Shown one piece after another: positions 12,801 through 27,800 of a DNA stretch of 64,000 nt. The notes beneath the pieces were generated by a model. The model was not told the DNA's origin. It worked only from the letters and a program-made list of their open reading frames with translations, and made no database searches. This DNA comes from Acanthaster planci. Its lineage: Eukaryota > Echinodermata > Asteroidea > Valvatida > Acanthasteridae. Every line of letters starts with the position of its first letter. The first letter of the stretch is position 1. The stretch spans positions 2,421,326 through 2,485,325 of the forward strand of contig NW_019091369.1 in the NCBI RefSeq assembly GCF_001949145.1, written 5' to 3'. Position numbers and translations under genes: made by a program.

Positions 12801-15800
12801 ATGCATCATACTGTAAGTACTACAGTACCACAGTATGCTTCTTGAGAAAAAAAGATAATCACACAGGTTGTTCCCATGTGGTTCATAAATCCATTTCTGA
12901 AAGATGCATCAGGATGTCTTGGCTGCCGTCTTTACCAATCTAATCAAAATTTGTAGCATGCACCAAAAATACTTCCTTTTACGTTCCTTCGATTACACAT
13001 TCTGATGACTCACAATTAGTAAAAGAGTGCCACTTTTTTGTTTCCTTCAGAACCTCTTCGGAAGGGGGCATTACTTCTTCTCAAAGATACACCACTACTG
13101 GGCCACAATTCTAGACATCTGTTATAGCTACAACTAGTCACGTGAGGCCTTGATACATGTATCTGAGCTTTTGCATTCTAGTAGTATGACATGTCCTGCC
13201 TCGTTAGCGCGGGAGTTTCTCCGACCATTGTCAATTCATTGTCTCTCCTTCAATTACATTCCTTTTCACGAGGACAGCAACCTTGCCACTCTGGTTAATC
13301 CAGTGTCATCTCATAATGTCTAGAATGGAACGTCTCTCCTCCTTAATGCTACAAATACAATTTCACTGGTCCCAAACTAAAAACATTCCTTTCAGCTTGG
13401 TAAAAGAGGGGGGATTGTCAAAAAGCATTTACAGTTTCCTCCAATTTCTCCCAATCAATTCAGTTACAGTGGAATTTCTAATCTAGTACAACTCGTGGAC
13501 ATCCTGATAATACCGGGAAAAATCCATCGACCAAGTGCCTAATGCACATTTTGTACAAAAGCCACAGTAATGGAAGACACATGACAGGCAGACATTCAAC
13601 GCCGTCTCGGGACCTGGGCCATTCAGCTGGCCTCAAATCCGCCGCTCAGGGAGCCAATCAATTGCTGGATATTTTTTTCTACTCAACCCGTCTTAGGTTT
13701 CAGCCTTTTTTGGGTGTTATCCCCTCACCCCCTCAAAAAAAATCTGAATCTTAAAAGCTGTGAGGAGGAACGACACAGATACAAGTCTAATATGGTTCTC
13801 TCGAGGGTTGTCGGCTCTCTGTCTTTCAGACATTTGTCTTGAGGATTGCAAACAGATGTCCTCAAAGTGGAAGTACAGTACATGTAATTCACTTGACTGA
13901 CAGCAGTCATGTTGTGTTTTTCTCCCCAAGCAACCAGTAAGAGGTCTGGATTGTGGAGACATGAGCTTCAAAATCACTCATCGTGTCGATGAAAACAAAT
14001 CTTCTCCCCCCCATAATTTCCTGCAAACTTCTTACGTCCTTTATAAGAGATTGTTTGTGAGTTTGTGTTTTTTATTTCTCAGTTTTGCCATTTTATTCAA
14101 CTACATGGAACTCAATACACAATCATGTAACATTCTAGAGATCTATTTTGTTGACAAGATTGTTCAAAACTACACTATGACTGTGCTCCCAGTGATATGT
14201 TTACCAATGAATGCATTTTCAGGACTTTTTGAAAGCTAACTAAATAATTCAAGAAAAGGTATCTAGCTTTAAAGCCAAGGGTAAATATCCTTCTTGTTAG
14301 TTTCTGGTTTGATTGGGTGAGATTAACCTGTTTTATATTTCAGACTATTACAGCAAAATACACTTTTAAAAAAAAGCCACCTGGGGAGGCATTATTCAAT
14401 TTTCTAAAGCTCGGGCCATATCTTCCATAATACCTCCTGATGGACTGCCTTTCAAAGACCGGAAATTACGATTGGACGTTAACAGGTGGGAAATGAAGAC
14501 ACCGTCTGGGCTAATGATCACGCAGGGCCAGCCGACACGATAGCTGCAGAGCAGTGGGGAAGGGGGTGGCACTGCTTGGGGAAAATTAATCACTGCACGG
14601 GTTGCTGGATGTCGTGCACGGGTGTAAAGATTGCACATTAACAGGGGGATTGTAAGACTGAACAGCAGCATGATGGGGCATATCATTCCGCATGGCCGGC
14701 AGATCTCAAAAAAGCAAATCTCATTACATTTATACTGCAGACAAAGGAGGAAATGAAAAAAAATCGCGCATGGCCATGTTGGAGGAATGTTTCTAACGGC
14801 TATCAGGTGGAGGGGAGGAAGATAATTAAGCTGGTACCAAAACTCTCGTGACTGTAGGAAATATTAGTCAACATCAAAGCCTTTTATAGTAATAATAGAA
14901 TCTCTTTCAACATTGAACTAGTTTTTTTGCATAATGTGTCTCTATGTAAAACATTGAATGTAAAATCTGTATTTGATAAATATTCTTTGAAGGTCTACTT
15001 CCCTTGAAGAAATTGAAAAAGGCAGGTTTCCACAAGAAACACTTTCCAAATTTTGTCAGCCACTTCCTGATCACACCAAAAGCCGAATCAAGTCAACCTT
15101 CATGGCAACCGTCTCTGTAGCATCTTGAGGCTTTCACAATGTTGTGAACTGGTCTGTGGCATATTCATACAGCGTGGATTTTGTGGGCCGTGAGCGAGAC
15201 AATAACACCAATGCAGATCAAACTAACTGCATCACTATCCCAATTTAAGAGGGTCATTTCTGTGCCACTCATTCCCATTTCAATAATCTGACATTTGACA
15301 AGGATTCTGACAACAAAAACAAAGTAAAATATCAAGGGGGGGCGGGGGAGGAGGAAAGTACGGCCTGGTGGTTAGGGTCTGTAACTTCCAATAGTAAGGA
15401 TCAGGGGGTTGAGTCCTGGCAGATTGGTTACATGCTGTGACCTTGGGCAAGTCACTTTACCCCTGACGTGCCTCTTTCCATCCAGGAGTGAAATGGGTGT
15501 ACATGTTTCTTTGAGGGCAGAGATCATTATAACCCTAACCGTCCTCAATCCTCCAAAATCCTTCGGGCGATGTTGGAGAATTTTGGAGGATTGAAGGTGA
15601 ATGGCAAAGGTGGACAGTTGATTGCAAAGGATGCCATGCACAAAGGTCGTGGGTTAGACCTTGTGTTGTTTTTGCTTAGTCATGCATAAATTCAGCCCGA
15701 TATTTCCTTTGAACCAACCGCACTGCTCAAGAATGCCATTCACACTGCCTCAACAAATGACAGGAATTGCCGTAAGATTTTGAAAGATTGAGGCAGTGGG

Positions 15801-18800
15801 CACACCTCAAAGTAACATTTTCAAGAAATTTTGGAGGAATGAGGGAAAATCCAAATTTTTCACCCCTGAAATTAGAGGATCCTGGAGGATTGAGAAGGGT
15901 CCCTAGCAAAAAAGGGCTAGGGGGTTAGGGTCAATGTGTTTAAGCTTTTTAAGGAGTTGGACAAGCATACAGTACATGTACTTCCAAGGGAACAGAGATG
16001 GTTTCAGCAATACACACATGTTTTGAGCCCAATGTTGAGGTGTAAAGATTTGATATCGATGCTTTGAACCACAGATAGTTAGATACTGCGTGCCTTGTGA
16101 AAGCTGTGATAAGTAAGGCACATGCATCCGCAACAAATGTCCCAAATGCCAAAGCTTACCTTGACCGTGAGGGAGAGCCGGTCTGTGGTGTATGTCCGCA
16201 GCCGGCCGGGCAGGGGCAGCTTGGCCGTTGCCTTCTCCTCGCTGACCAGCGCTGTGATGACCTCCCGGCACAGCACCTGCAGGGGTGCCACGCCCTTCTC
16301 CACCCAGGCCACGTGGAGGATGGCGCCGCAGGCCACGAAGAGACGGCGGTCATTGTGGCCCCACGTCAGCGCCGACAGGGGGCGCTGTGGAAGGGAACCC
16401 AAGGTTTGAAAAAAAAAGACCTGATGACCACAGAACTTCCAAATGCTAAAATATTTAAGTAGGAAATCCACAAGCAGGCTTGCAAAGAGTGAGGCCAAAA
16501 TACATGAAACTGCACACGATTCCGACAGTGCTCGGAAAACAGGAAAGCAGCTGGTCCAAAGAAAAGTTGCATGCCTGAACAACGACACACATTCATCAGC
16601 AAGTCTTGCCCCTCTTGGCTTTTGAAAAACAGCTCAACTTGAAAAGAATGAGGATTTTATTTTTATGGAAGTGGCACATTATTTTCAACACAGTTTTTGT
16701 GCACCTAAATCTCGGTGAATTCTAGAAAGTCTCACTCGACTGCAAAGACAGAGCTGATGACTCTGATCAAAGCAATTAAACACGCAAGAGAGTCAGAGAC
16801 GGTGTTGGTGCACGCCCCCAGCTGGCTTTGGAACTGACCACATTTCAACCATTCTTGGATTTTCATGACCCCGGGGGAACAGAATGTATCGAGTGCATTT
16901 AACCGTCTCTTTCAAGAGCTGCATCATTTCTTGAGCTCGCATTTGTAAATGCTCCTTCCAAGTTTTAAAAAAAAAAAAGCCAAAGGTCGCTCACCTGCGA
17001 GGGAATGTTGAGAGTGAAGCGTAGGTGTCCGTTGGTGTTGTAGAACTTAATGGCGCTGATGCTCTCCACTGGCTGCGCGCCACCAACCGCAAGGAAGGCA
17101 CCGCAGCTACTCCACTCCATCTTGATGTCTGTTTGGCCAATCAACGAGAAGGATGGATGCCGGATAAATCCACCTGCCTTTGGGCAGGACTGCAGCTACA
17201 GGCTGTGTTAACTCATTCATCTTGGAACATTTTTTTTATCACTTTAAAACTCATCCTTGTTGAGAGTCCGGATCTTCTCTTTAATAAAGTTGTCTGATGG
17301 GAGTGGAGTCTGTGGCTTTGCATTTCTCCCTAGCAATGTCATTGGCTCAAAAGTGAATTAAGCCCTAGTCACAAGAAGTTAATAGTTTAGGCTGTGACAA
17401 GTCTTCAGATCTGCTTTCTGTTGGCATCTTGTTGCTTGGTTCTGTCCATAAACTTTGTACTGACTTTAGTCCATACCACCACAAATCTACTAAACTATTC
17501 AGGCCATAACGGCATTTAAGAGGATAGACTCTTGGGGTTTTCATTTTAAACTCCAGATTTCAGAGTATCTGACTGAGGTCTCCCAGGATTCTAACCTCCC
17601 ACCCACAGCTTTTAAGTGCGGCTGTCTTACCAGAGTATCATTTGGAATATGTTTGAAATATAATGTGCAGCACATTGTATTAAGAGGGCTCAAGACCACA
17701 ACATCTGCTTGGTGGGGGAGGGGGGAGAAATCTCTGACCTGTCATCTCGGTCTTGATGCTGATGGGGGTGAGGTCGTCATAGGCTTTCATCAGCTGAATC
17801 TCACTGTCCCCGAGGTCCACAGCCATTACTGGACAGCGCTTCTTGCACAGTCGTGACCGGCGCTCACTTCCTGATGAAAATCACAAGAGGAAAAAATTAA
17901 ACTTTCATAAAAAAAAACAAAAAGGGGGATTCAAATCTGTGACCAAGTATTTGAGCTTCTGGACCCATGTCTCCACACAATGATAACATTCTCCTGCTTA
18001 AACTTCTCTGTAGCGGGTTGCTAACCAGAAGCTCATGAAACCTGAGCATGCATCATGGCCGACATCATACTAAATACAAACATCAGGATATATACATGTA
18101 GACATACATTAAAGGAGCTCTTAAAATCAAGACCAACTGTTTTATGTTATGACTTGGCAAAAATTGTGAACAACTAAAGCGATTTATGACAGCAAGATCA
18201 GGGCCCAATTTCATGGCGCTGCTTACTGCAGAATTCCGCACTTAGGATCTCCATTCTCCACTAACCCTTTACGCACAAAATCCTTAGTTATGGGATGTAC
18301 ACATGCGCACAAGCAAAAAATTCCTTGCCAACTCATGAGATACGTTTGCCATGAGCAAAGAATTTTCTGCTACAGGAGGAAGTACCCATTTTTCGCTTGC
18401 GGTAGGCAGCGCGGTGAAATTGGGCCCTGCTTTGTGATTGCGAAGACAAGTCTTATCAGGATGAACCTACATGAACTAGTACACGTACTGGTAGATGTCA
18501 AAAGAAAAGAATTGTAACTTACATGCATAATTTCCACATTCATAGATGGGTAATTCCAGAAATTAGGGGTCCAAATGTGTGAAATTTTTGTGTCTCTGTT
18601 ACATCTGACCTTTGTTAGTTGACACGGAAATATCATCGGAATTGATTTTAAACTATTACTATTTGTTTGGCAGGTAATTTGCATTCAATCATCACTCTTG
18701 GATATTATAAAATTACTTCTGAACTTACAAAATCATAGGTCAGATGTGACAGGGACACCAAAAAAATTGACCCCTAATTTCTGGAATAACCCACATAAGT

Positions 18801-21800
18801 ATTCCCAACAGTAATTACATTTATGAATTAGAAACATGTATGTACACATCATATGCAGTCAATGATAGGCCATGTAGACATTAGAAAATTCATATCCCTT
18901 CTGACATGTCCTCTGTCATACTTTTAATGAGCAAACCCACATGAAGAACTCAATGTTGATGTGCACCGTACCGAAGAGTGATATCATTTTGAACTGGGAA
19001 GTGCTGTGCAAACGAATGCAAATTCATTTCACAGCAATGATGAATATTTGAAAGAGAGTACCGGGTAATTTATTTTATCTAAAGATTGCAAGTAGGGATG
19101 CAGTAAATACATATTCCAGGCCTTTTGGTCAACCATCGCTGATGGAAAACATGAATCAGGTCTCATTACAGGACCCGGGTATTGGAATACAGTTGATCCA
19201 CTATTCGCCTTGTCCGATACGGCCCCTTGCAGAGCAATCTTGGATTCCAGCCGAGCAGTGGTGATTAGTTTCTGAGGGAGCGGGAAATTTTTGTTTGCTT
19301 TTTAACGAGGGCTTTCGAACCAGGATACGTCCCTGGATACATCCTTGTATAGTTGTATCCATGTACATGTACTGCAGGGGCAAGATTGGGGGACAAGGAA
19401 AGAGACACATTAAGTAGCAGGATCGTAACAGTGTAACCAAAAAATTCTGTCATATGCAGGTCTTGAACAATGCTCGGGCTCAGGTGGCTTTGATTAAAAT
19501 GACCTTTAGACTTGTTTCAAAGAATTTTCCTAGTTTGGTGTTGTTTGTTTTTTCTTGTTTTTTAATTGGTTGACCAGAAACCAAATCTGTCCTGTGAGCC
19601 AAGGAAGCTCCTTGGATAATTATTTCCTTCATTTTTTCTCTCCAAATGAAGTAATTACAACGAGGTCTGATGCAATTGGGCACAAGTTTATCGCAGGTTA
19701 TTCACTGGTATACGTGCCGGTACCCAAGGACACACATGAGGCTTCACTGTTTAGGATGTCTGACTTTTTCATTGTAGGGTGATGCACTGAGCATGCACAC
19801 CATCTTCAGCAGGCCAGGGCCCATGCTGAAGTCTCTCGACGGCGAATGAGAAAGTCAAAATCCGTAATAGCTAGAGGAGAAATGCAAAATTTGCTGGAAC
19901 AACGTCAAGGATTTAGGGGGACAATATTTTACACAGCTGCTACAAAGAAAACACTGCTAGGTAGCGCTTGAAAGTTTGCATGGCGGATCGACAGTTAAGG
20001 ATTTTTTGCGGTTACACCATGTACAATATTCCCTTTTATGAGTAAGTGTGGTTCTGAGAAGAACCGGTTCTGAGAAGAAACACTGCTAAGCCAAAATTGT
20101 TCGAGTACCAGTGCAAATACATGTTGCATCTAAGGAAATTTTGGCTGGTGACCTGTTTTTGCTAAGCACGCATTTTCCATATTTGTGCAGGTACATGTAC
20201 ACTGTGGTTGCATTCTCTTTCAGGAAGAAGTAACGGCTCTGGGAAGAGCTGCTGGCGAGAGGAGGTCTTGACAAACAGTGTACTCTGCTCGGCTTCAGGA
20301 AAGTCGAATGCAGTTTGCCTTCGTTTTGCTCTCTGAATACTCCAACTGGATAGTTCTACGCTCACTACTTGGTGTTACTTCCATTCATAAGCCTGAACTG
20401 TTTCATCCCTAATGTACAATAACACGACAGAACGGTTCAAATTGGAGTCACAAGTAAAAGTATCCTGGAGACATGATCGAAAGCGACATTCATTTTACAG
20501 GTTCTCTTTTGGCATAAATTTGAATACATGTACACAACTAAATGAAACAAATGGATAGGGACAGTTTAATAGCATTAATTATTAGAGTTCTTGTTTACTG
20601 CTGTACCAGGCCCAATAAGGTTACGAGTAAGTGCACTTTGTGCTGTTTCGCCAACACAATAAGGAAGGAAATCTCAATTTTCTCAAGCAGGAAGAAACTT
20701 GTAAGGGATAAAGATAAAAAACCGATGGGTTCAAGTCGGCAGTAATATGGAGCAGAATTCAACAGCTGTGCAGTGTGTACATGCACATGTACATTGTACC
20801 TCAAACACATGTACATGTACATTGTACCTCAAACACATGTACATGTGTGGCCCAGTAGTGTAACAGCCGGACCGAAGACGGCTTTGGTCTGGAACAAACT
20901 TTTATGGAACTATGAAAACCTAGAAAAGATTTCTGGTATAAGACGACTGTCAACTCATCCTGTTAAGTTGGTCAAGCTTCAACTGAGTTTCGCTTTCAAA
21001 TGTAAACTTTACGACTGTATTTTCGAGGAGTATTGTTGGACAGGTGATGAGTCCCTCATTTGTCTACGTTACAGATGAACATTATTTTATAGATCTCTCT
21101 CTTAGGGCGCCATCTTTGTAGGAAAATTATAACTGTGCATTCAATGCCATCTGGTGCGTCTGTGCAAAGCCTGCCAGTGCTCTATACACACACACGTGTT
21201 AATCCAAATATATTTAATAATACATTCTCAACAAATACATGTACATGCCAGTGTACTGAATATGTAAAAATACCTGGCATAAAAATGGAAGGCAAACACG
21301 CACATGTAACACGACACAGGTCTTCATCTACATGTACAGTGTGGCAAATTTTTCATAGCTTTGGATGAGTGTAAAGCCAGAACAAGACAGCACGTGAACA
21401 CATACATGTACACCAAGTCTTGTCCCCCCCACCTTAATTATCCTGGTGTTTGCGAATAACCATAAAGATACAAGTAGGGTACGGTACATACTGTGCGTGC
21501 ATGTCTGTGTGTGTCATATTTCACAAGGAGCCCATGTTTTTGTTGACAGAGCCCAGACAGTGTTTGATAACACCGGAGCCATGCGCATGTCCCATGTCTG
21601 GTTGTCGGACTGCTCTGAGAGGCCTGTGCACGTGCACAGAGGCAGGCTGCACTCTGGAATTTTTCAGTTGAAGCAAGTGTCTGTATCAATTTCAAAGGAG
21701 CAGATTTCTCGGGAGTCAGCCGGTCTGGGAAAATAAAAGTACTTGCCAACTTTTATCCAGTTTGAGATTGTTCTCTTTATTTTTTTTATTTTTTTATTTT

Positions 21801-24800
21801 TAATTTTGTTTTATCTTTCTCTTTCTGCATTTCAAGTGTCATTTTGAAATACATGTACTAGGCCTAAAACTTGTACAGTTGACAATATTAATTGATTGAT
21901 TCAGTGACCAAATTTCTTCTTTGTTATAAAGACAATCACTTGCTTTTGGGCATGTGATTTGTAAGGGGTATTGCAGCACACCTGTGTACAAAAATTGTTT
22001 ATTTCTAAGGAGTGAATTTTTATGTGTGACCTTTGACAGAAGTGGCAAGTTTCTTTTGCTGTCCAGCATACTTATTACACGTAGCACTTGGAAAATACCT
22101 GTATTGCTGTATGGTATTGTAGTAAAATGGTTAAGGAGCATTTTTTTTCACAAACCACACATAAAGTGATTTGAGAGTTGTTGACGGTTTTCCACATGAC
22201 CCAGCAGAAGTGCCTGCAGGGTCACCTTTGATAATTTGTGGCCCACGACATTAGACGTGTTTACTAGTGCCAAACAATCCAAGGAAACACAGTGACAGCT
22301 CATGAAATGTTCATATTTGTATGTACTTCACCTATCACATTACAAGGACATGCCTGTAGGTACTAAATATTTTAATAATTTGCAAGGTGTCATAAATTGC
22401 CTTTCATTTTTGTAAAAGTACGGTACCCATAAGGAAAGTCATTAAATTTTACTAGAACTGTTTTTTCATTTCAGATATTGCTGGTATGGCTCTCACAGCA
22501 GTAGAAAGACAGTGGAATTTCGAACTGCTACATTTCAGTACATGTGTGGTTATTAAAGTTTCAAAATGGACTAAAATGTAATGCGAGTCACCGTGGAAAT
22601 GCCCCTTGTTTTTTTCATGTTTAGCAAAAGTACAACTCTGGAAAGTTAATCAGTTTCCCTCAAAAGTACTTCGTAAGTCGCTGTCCAGAGCACATCATCT
22701 GCACTTTTTCCCCCTCTGTTTTTGTAAGGTTTTGAATTTTTGTTTCCCTTTTTTTTTCTTTTTCATGCTTGGCAACATTACATTTCTGGAAATTAATCAG
22801 TTTCCCTCCAAGGCGAATTAAGAAAGAACTAAGTGCAAGGTTTGGGGTGAGAGGACTTTGTGCTGGCACGAAGACGGCGAGACACAAATCCGCAGGAAGT
22901 TTCATTACTCAGAGCGCAGACATTGGTCGGTGAATAGTGGTGATTACAACATGTAGTAGATTACGCAGCCTGTAGGTGAGGCACTGAGTCGTTCTGGATG
23001 TGCAAAATGCCTTCCCGAAAGACTGAGAGACTACGTGACTGCAACTAGGGGTGACTGACCTGCATCCGTTAACTTTCTAGACAGGTAATCTTCCAAAATG
23101 ACAAGGAGACAGTCACATGAATAATAATAGTGCAATGCAGGTGTTTAACATGCATTGACTTTACCTTCTCTCAGGCAGATGAGAAGTCTGTCCTGAAACA
23201 ATACAGCTTGTCACTCAGTTTCCAGTTTTCTTGGCACGAAATGACTCTGTATAATTTCTGTCCCCTCTTCTACGGCCCCTTGGAATATTGAAGTACACTT
23301 TATCCGAGCATATCAGCAGGATTTGAGGATTAGTACCAGACTACTGCTATTTCCACTGTACAATGCAACAAGTTATGAACTACAGTGAAAGTTCTCAGAC
23401 AATTATCCGACGTTCATTCAGCCCTTTTCACTTCACTGTAGGCCATTTTTACTTTAAGCGCACAACACTTGTAACAAAGCAAACGCCCATTCCTGGGCGA
23501 GCACTTTCCTGTGAGTTAATCAGAACCTTGTCTTTGCCACATGACAACGGTGCGGCCCAAAGGTCACAGCGGATTGATTTGGGGGGGAGGGACGTTCAGG
23601 ACTTCAGGTCTCAGTCTTGTAAACTGGCAAGACTGAGCAACTCTCCCATATGGGCTCTCATTTCCTTTTCCCCCGACCTTTTTTGGCTTCTGCCAGTGGT
23701 GATGGAAGACCAGCTCATCAAAACTGAGATGAATGAATCCTGGGACAAATGCGATGAGGGTCGTTTGCTTTCCGATAAACAAGTCTGGTTTCACAGTGAG
23801 AACTGTTTATCTCAAAAGGTACATGTACAAACCTTTAGACCTACTGGCTTCTCATGCTTAAATTTAAAAAGCCTTTGTTTTAGTTAACTTTGTCTCGTTA
23901 AGTTATTTTCAGGTACCTCCTACCATTTTTACACTTTATTTTAAAGATCCATCGTTTGCATATAATTTTCAATTTCGATGAAAAGTCACTTTCAATTCCC
24001 TTCCAATGAGGAGCAGTGCTATGTTCTTCTTTGTGGATGCTGGTTTCCTACATCGGAAACCTGTTTCTTCTCTCTCCCCTACAAATGACACTCTCAATAT
24101 AATCACCTCCGAGTTGAATCTGATCCAAGATTAACGCTTCCCCGGCAGACGTGTACGCCATGCACAATTTGCCCTGCAACCCTCACCAGACGAGCAAGCT
24201 CCTAAAGCCCTGCTCCGGGAATACATGTACGTCAAAACCTGTTCTCTGCAGGCTTTCCCGTCTCCCCCCCCCCGGCCCGACGGGCAAATTTACAGGAACA
24301 CCCGCACCACGACAATGACAAGCCAAAGTGCCTCATTAAAGTTTAAATACGCCCCGAGGCTTCAGGATACTGCACGTGTACGTGCCGAGCACAGTCAATC
24401 ACCACACGACGCGATGTCTTGCCAATTATATGCAAACATGCGGAGCCGAGCGTGCATTATGTGAGCCATTCCATCAAACTGGAACAAATTACGATCTGAC
24501 AGGTTTCCCCACATCTATTCTCCCTTGATAAGCATGAACATCTACAGGCAAAAGGCAGTTGGAAACTGGCAAGATCAGCTGCAATCTTTGGGGAATTCAT
24601 ATGACAGAGAGGGCAATGTATGTGCGCAAAGAAGACCGTCATTCAATTTTAAATCGGGGCTTTACTACGACAAATAACAGCCCCTATAAATATCCTGAGC
24701 AGTGTCATGCACTAAAATTAGCCAACACTCCTACACACCCTAAATTTATGACAAGCTTTTGTAAAATTTATGATCCTAATACCAAAGATGATTTTTGGGG

Positions 24801-27800
24801 GGGGTGTAAAATGCTATCAATTTATCCACGCAAACCTATTCCAATCCTTGGAACCTAATAGCCTAAATTTCAGAACAAAAAATTCTTGAGTATAAAGTGA
24901 ATGACGAATTCACTGCCACATCATTCATTCCTTCTACTTTCTCTCTCTACTCCTTGTCTCTAAATTAGACTGGGGCCGGACCACATTCAGAAATACATGT
25001 GCAGATTCTAAGGTTTCAGTTTTGTCAGCTCTCCAGTTGGAATTATCTCATCCCAAAGGTATTAGGCGGCAGACTGAAGAAGACTCTTTGGAGAAAAGAT
25101 CAAATTTTCGTCACCTGCTCCACCGTAACAAACTGACTGCCTGACCAAAATTTGGTCGTGGTTTGGTGAATCAATGGTGAATTAGTACCATTACACGTGC
25201 ACTGGCGTGCATGTATGTACGGTGCGCTTGAACCCAAACGCGTATTCACCTGAATGTAACAGTACACGAACGACCCAACAGCAGAAACGAGCAAAGGGTG
25301 TACAAGAACATTGTATGATATGCTCATCTAAAAACGGAAAAAATATGCACGTGCACTGCAGATTTGTCAATGTGTTGTTCTTGTTATTTGTAATGTCCTT
25401 TGGTTTAGTCCACTGATTTTTATATTTGTTGAATATTGTCCAACCAGTGCCTGCTCTGAATGGCCGAATAAATGATAATAATGATGTCTGGAACGTTTTG
25501 AAAAGTGGGGGGGGAGATTTTTCGTGAACTTCTGAAACCTTATTTGATTGAAGGTCTCTACTTCCTCATTAGTTGGCTTCAAAATTTCATCCCATTATTG
25601 ACTTGACTGCCATTTTTCAGCCATACAAGCGAAGTGTACTTAATTCTTAATCTTTTAAGGCCATCCTTGCTCGCCGAAGGACCCTGAAATATATATGAAT
25701 CACGCGTACAAGAATAAACAAACATGTATCCGGTACTATCCCCTCTCTGACACGAGCCAAGGAGATCACACGCATGCATAACCCATCTCACCGAGAATCT
25801 CCGCAGCCACGGAATCAATTCTCACCTTTTCGCTTCTTCTTGTCCGGCTTCTCATCTGATTCATTGTCGCTGACGTTGATCATACGAAATTTCTCCGAGG
25901 ACCAGAGAAGGGCCTTGATTGGCCGATCCTCGGCCAGCGTGCACTGGGTCACGATGGCTCCATGGATATCCATGACCAGGATTTGTCCATCTGATGTGCC
26001 AAGCAATACCTGTGCACCAACAATAGTGTAGACATAGCCAATCCTACTTTTTTCATTTAAAGATGTAATGTCCCAAATTATTAGAGAGAGAGAGTTAATG
26101 TATTTTTGTACTAAAGTCTTACAAATATGAAAGTTTTTGCCTTCCCTCTATTTTTCGTAAACTGATTTAATTTATTTCAAACTGAAATTGTATTTTTTCC
26201 TCTTACACTCTGTTCAAAGTATTTAAACTAAGATTTTACAAGTGTTAATCCACAAAAACATGAACAAAATTCATTGGTGATGCAATACTTCCCTTCATGT
26301 TCAATTTGTTCGGGAACAGTTCCTGTGACAGAGAGTGCAAATATCCAGTTACAACAAACAGGTATTCTGGAATCCTTAAAAGCACCCTTGAGTGGCCACG
26401 TGCAGGAGCCTTTGGAGTGTGCATCCCGGACACCTACCTGCTTGTCGTCTGGTGCCCAGGCCCCACACAGCAGCTTGGCCTCCAGGTTCAGCATGGATGA
26501 CCAGTAGCGCTGACCGGTGACCGATCCCACCAGGACAAAGCCGTCCTTGTAGCATATCAAGGCCATGCGGCCGTCGTGACTCCATGCAAAGTCGCTCACC
26601 TGCGATTAAAGAAAACAGGCGAGGAAAACTGTTCAAAATATAAGCTGCCTGAAGAAATGAACCGTGGTGGCAGACTTATGTTTCTGAGGCACAAAGTAAT
26701 ATCCGCCTGAATAAACCGATTGTAAGCCCACATCTACAAATTGTATGTTCAAAGTTTTTATATTAATGGGCTGCACCGCACTTGTATGGGCACTGTTTTT
26801 TTTGTGGCAGGATGTATTAAAGTAATTGTTTTAGTACAAGTGGTGCAATGTTCTACTGTACGTCCTCCAGTCACACCTGTGCCTTTGCTGAAACAGGCTC
26901 CAGTGACACCTGTGCCTTTGCTGACACTTGTCAATTATACAACTGTGCCAAGACAGGTAAAAAATACCAAGTTCTATTACAAATCCTTTCAGCACACACA
27001 GCTCCCAAAGCCCAGAACTCCCTGGGTGCTACATGTTCATGACACTGGAACCCACCATGCCACCCAGACAGACGCACTAGGAATTTTTCTCCAAGGAAAT
27101 CAAGTACAGCTGATTAATGGCAATTACGTACATGAACTTGTATGTACGTGTACGAAAACAGTGTTTTAGTTCAGTCATGCAGAGAAATAATGGAGTGCAC
27201 CCTTTAAAGTCTTACAAAGCGTTTGTGGAGGTCACGGCACAATCATGCACTTTTGGGGGGGGCCCATTGTCCCCAATGCTGTGTAGTGCAAGTCAGACAC
27301 ATGAATGGCACGATTGCACATCACTGGGGACCTTTGCTCATTAATTTTTGTTTTTCCCATTTTCAGCTCAGTGCCCCGTTGAACAATTTCTGACCTGGCA
27401 TGTCATGTTTAGCCTTGATCCCTGGGAAATATCCAGTCAACAGTTATGCTCTTTCTCCCACAGATGTTAATCCTTGTATTTGGTTATTCATTCACGATCA
27501 TGGGCGCTGCCGGTTTTCAAACTAATTCCAGTTCAAGCTTTCCGTTGTTTATTTTTTGTTATTATCTATCTATTTATTTCTGTGCCTCTAACAATGCATT
27601 CGGCACCAAATACAGGATGAACTGACAATTAGGACAATGAAGAAATTTTTAGTTTCGGAGGTGGGAAGAAAAACCCTGAATAAATAGTCCAGGAGAAACC
27701 CACGGAATCAAGCAGGGAGTGAAAACCCAATCCACATGCTGCCCATGATTCAAACCTGGGCCACAGAGGTGGAAGGCAAGCTTTAGTACAGAGTAACCAT

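Larger units (their letters stand above)
12585..16159. other. TULP4 intron 7-8 (3.6 kb)
   Basis: Noncoding. It contains a degenerate tRNA-derived SINE head at 15357-15530 followed by a unit with the word CCTCAATCCTCC that recurs elsewhere. The block at 14400-14860 is compositionally complex but encodes nothing recognisable. Confidence 0.6.
17871..25825. other. TULP4 intron 4-5 (8.0 kb)
   Basis: No gene recognised. It contains two MITE-like elements (18201-18427, 18548-18792), a degenerate one at about 20085-20180, a 28-bp-period tandem repeat at 20780-20850 and scattered ACATGTAC words. The block 23360-24640 is compositionally complex and free of obvious repeats, so it could hold regulatory DNA. 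Confidence 0.6.

Noticed and set aside
12407-12943. 178-codon plus-strand ORF opposite TULP4 exon 8
   Set aside because: It runs antisense across a confirmed short exon and its intron; composition is random.
23363-23887. 174-codon plus-strand ORF inside a TULP4 intron
   Set aside because: Its translation has no recognisable domain or family resemblance, no splice or promoter context, and looks like translated intron.
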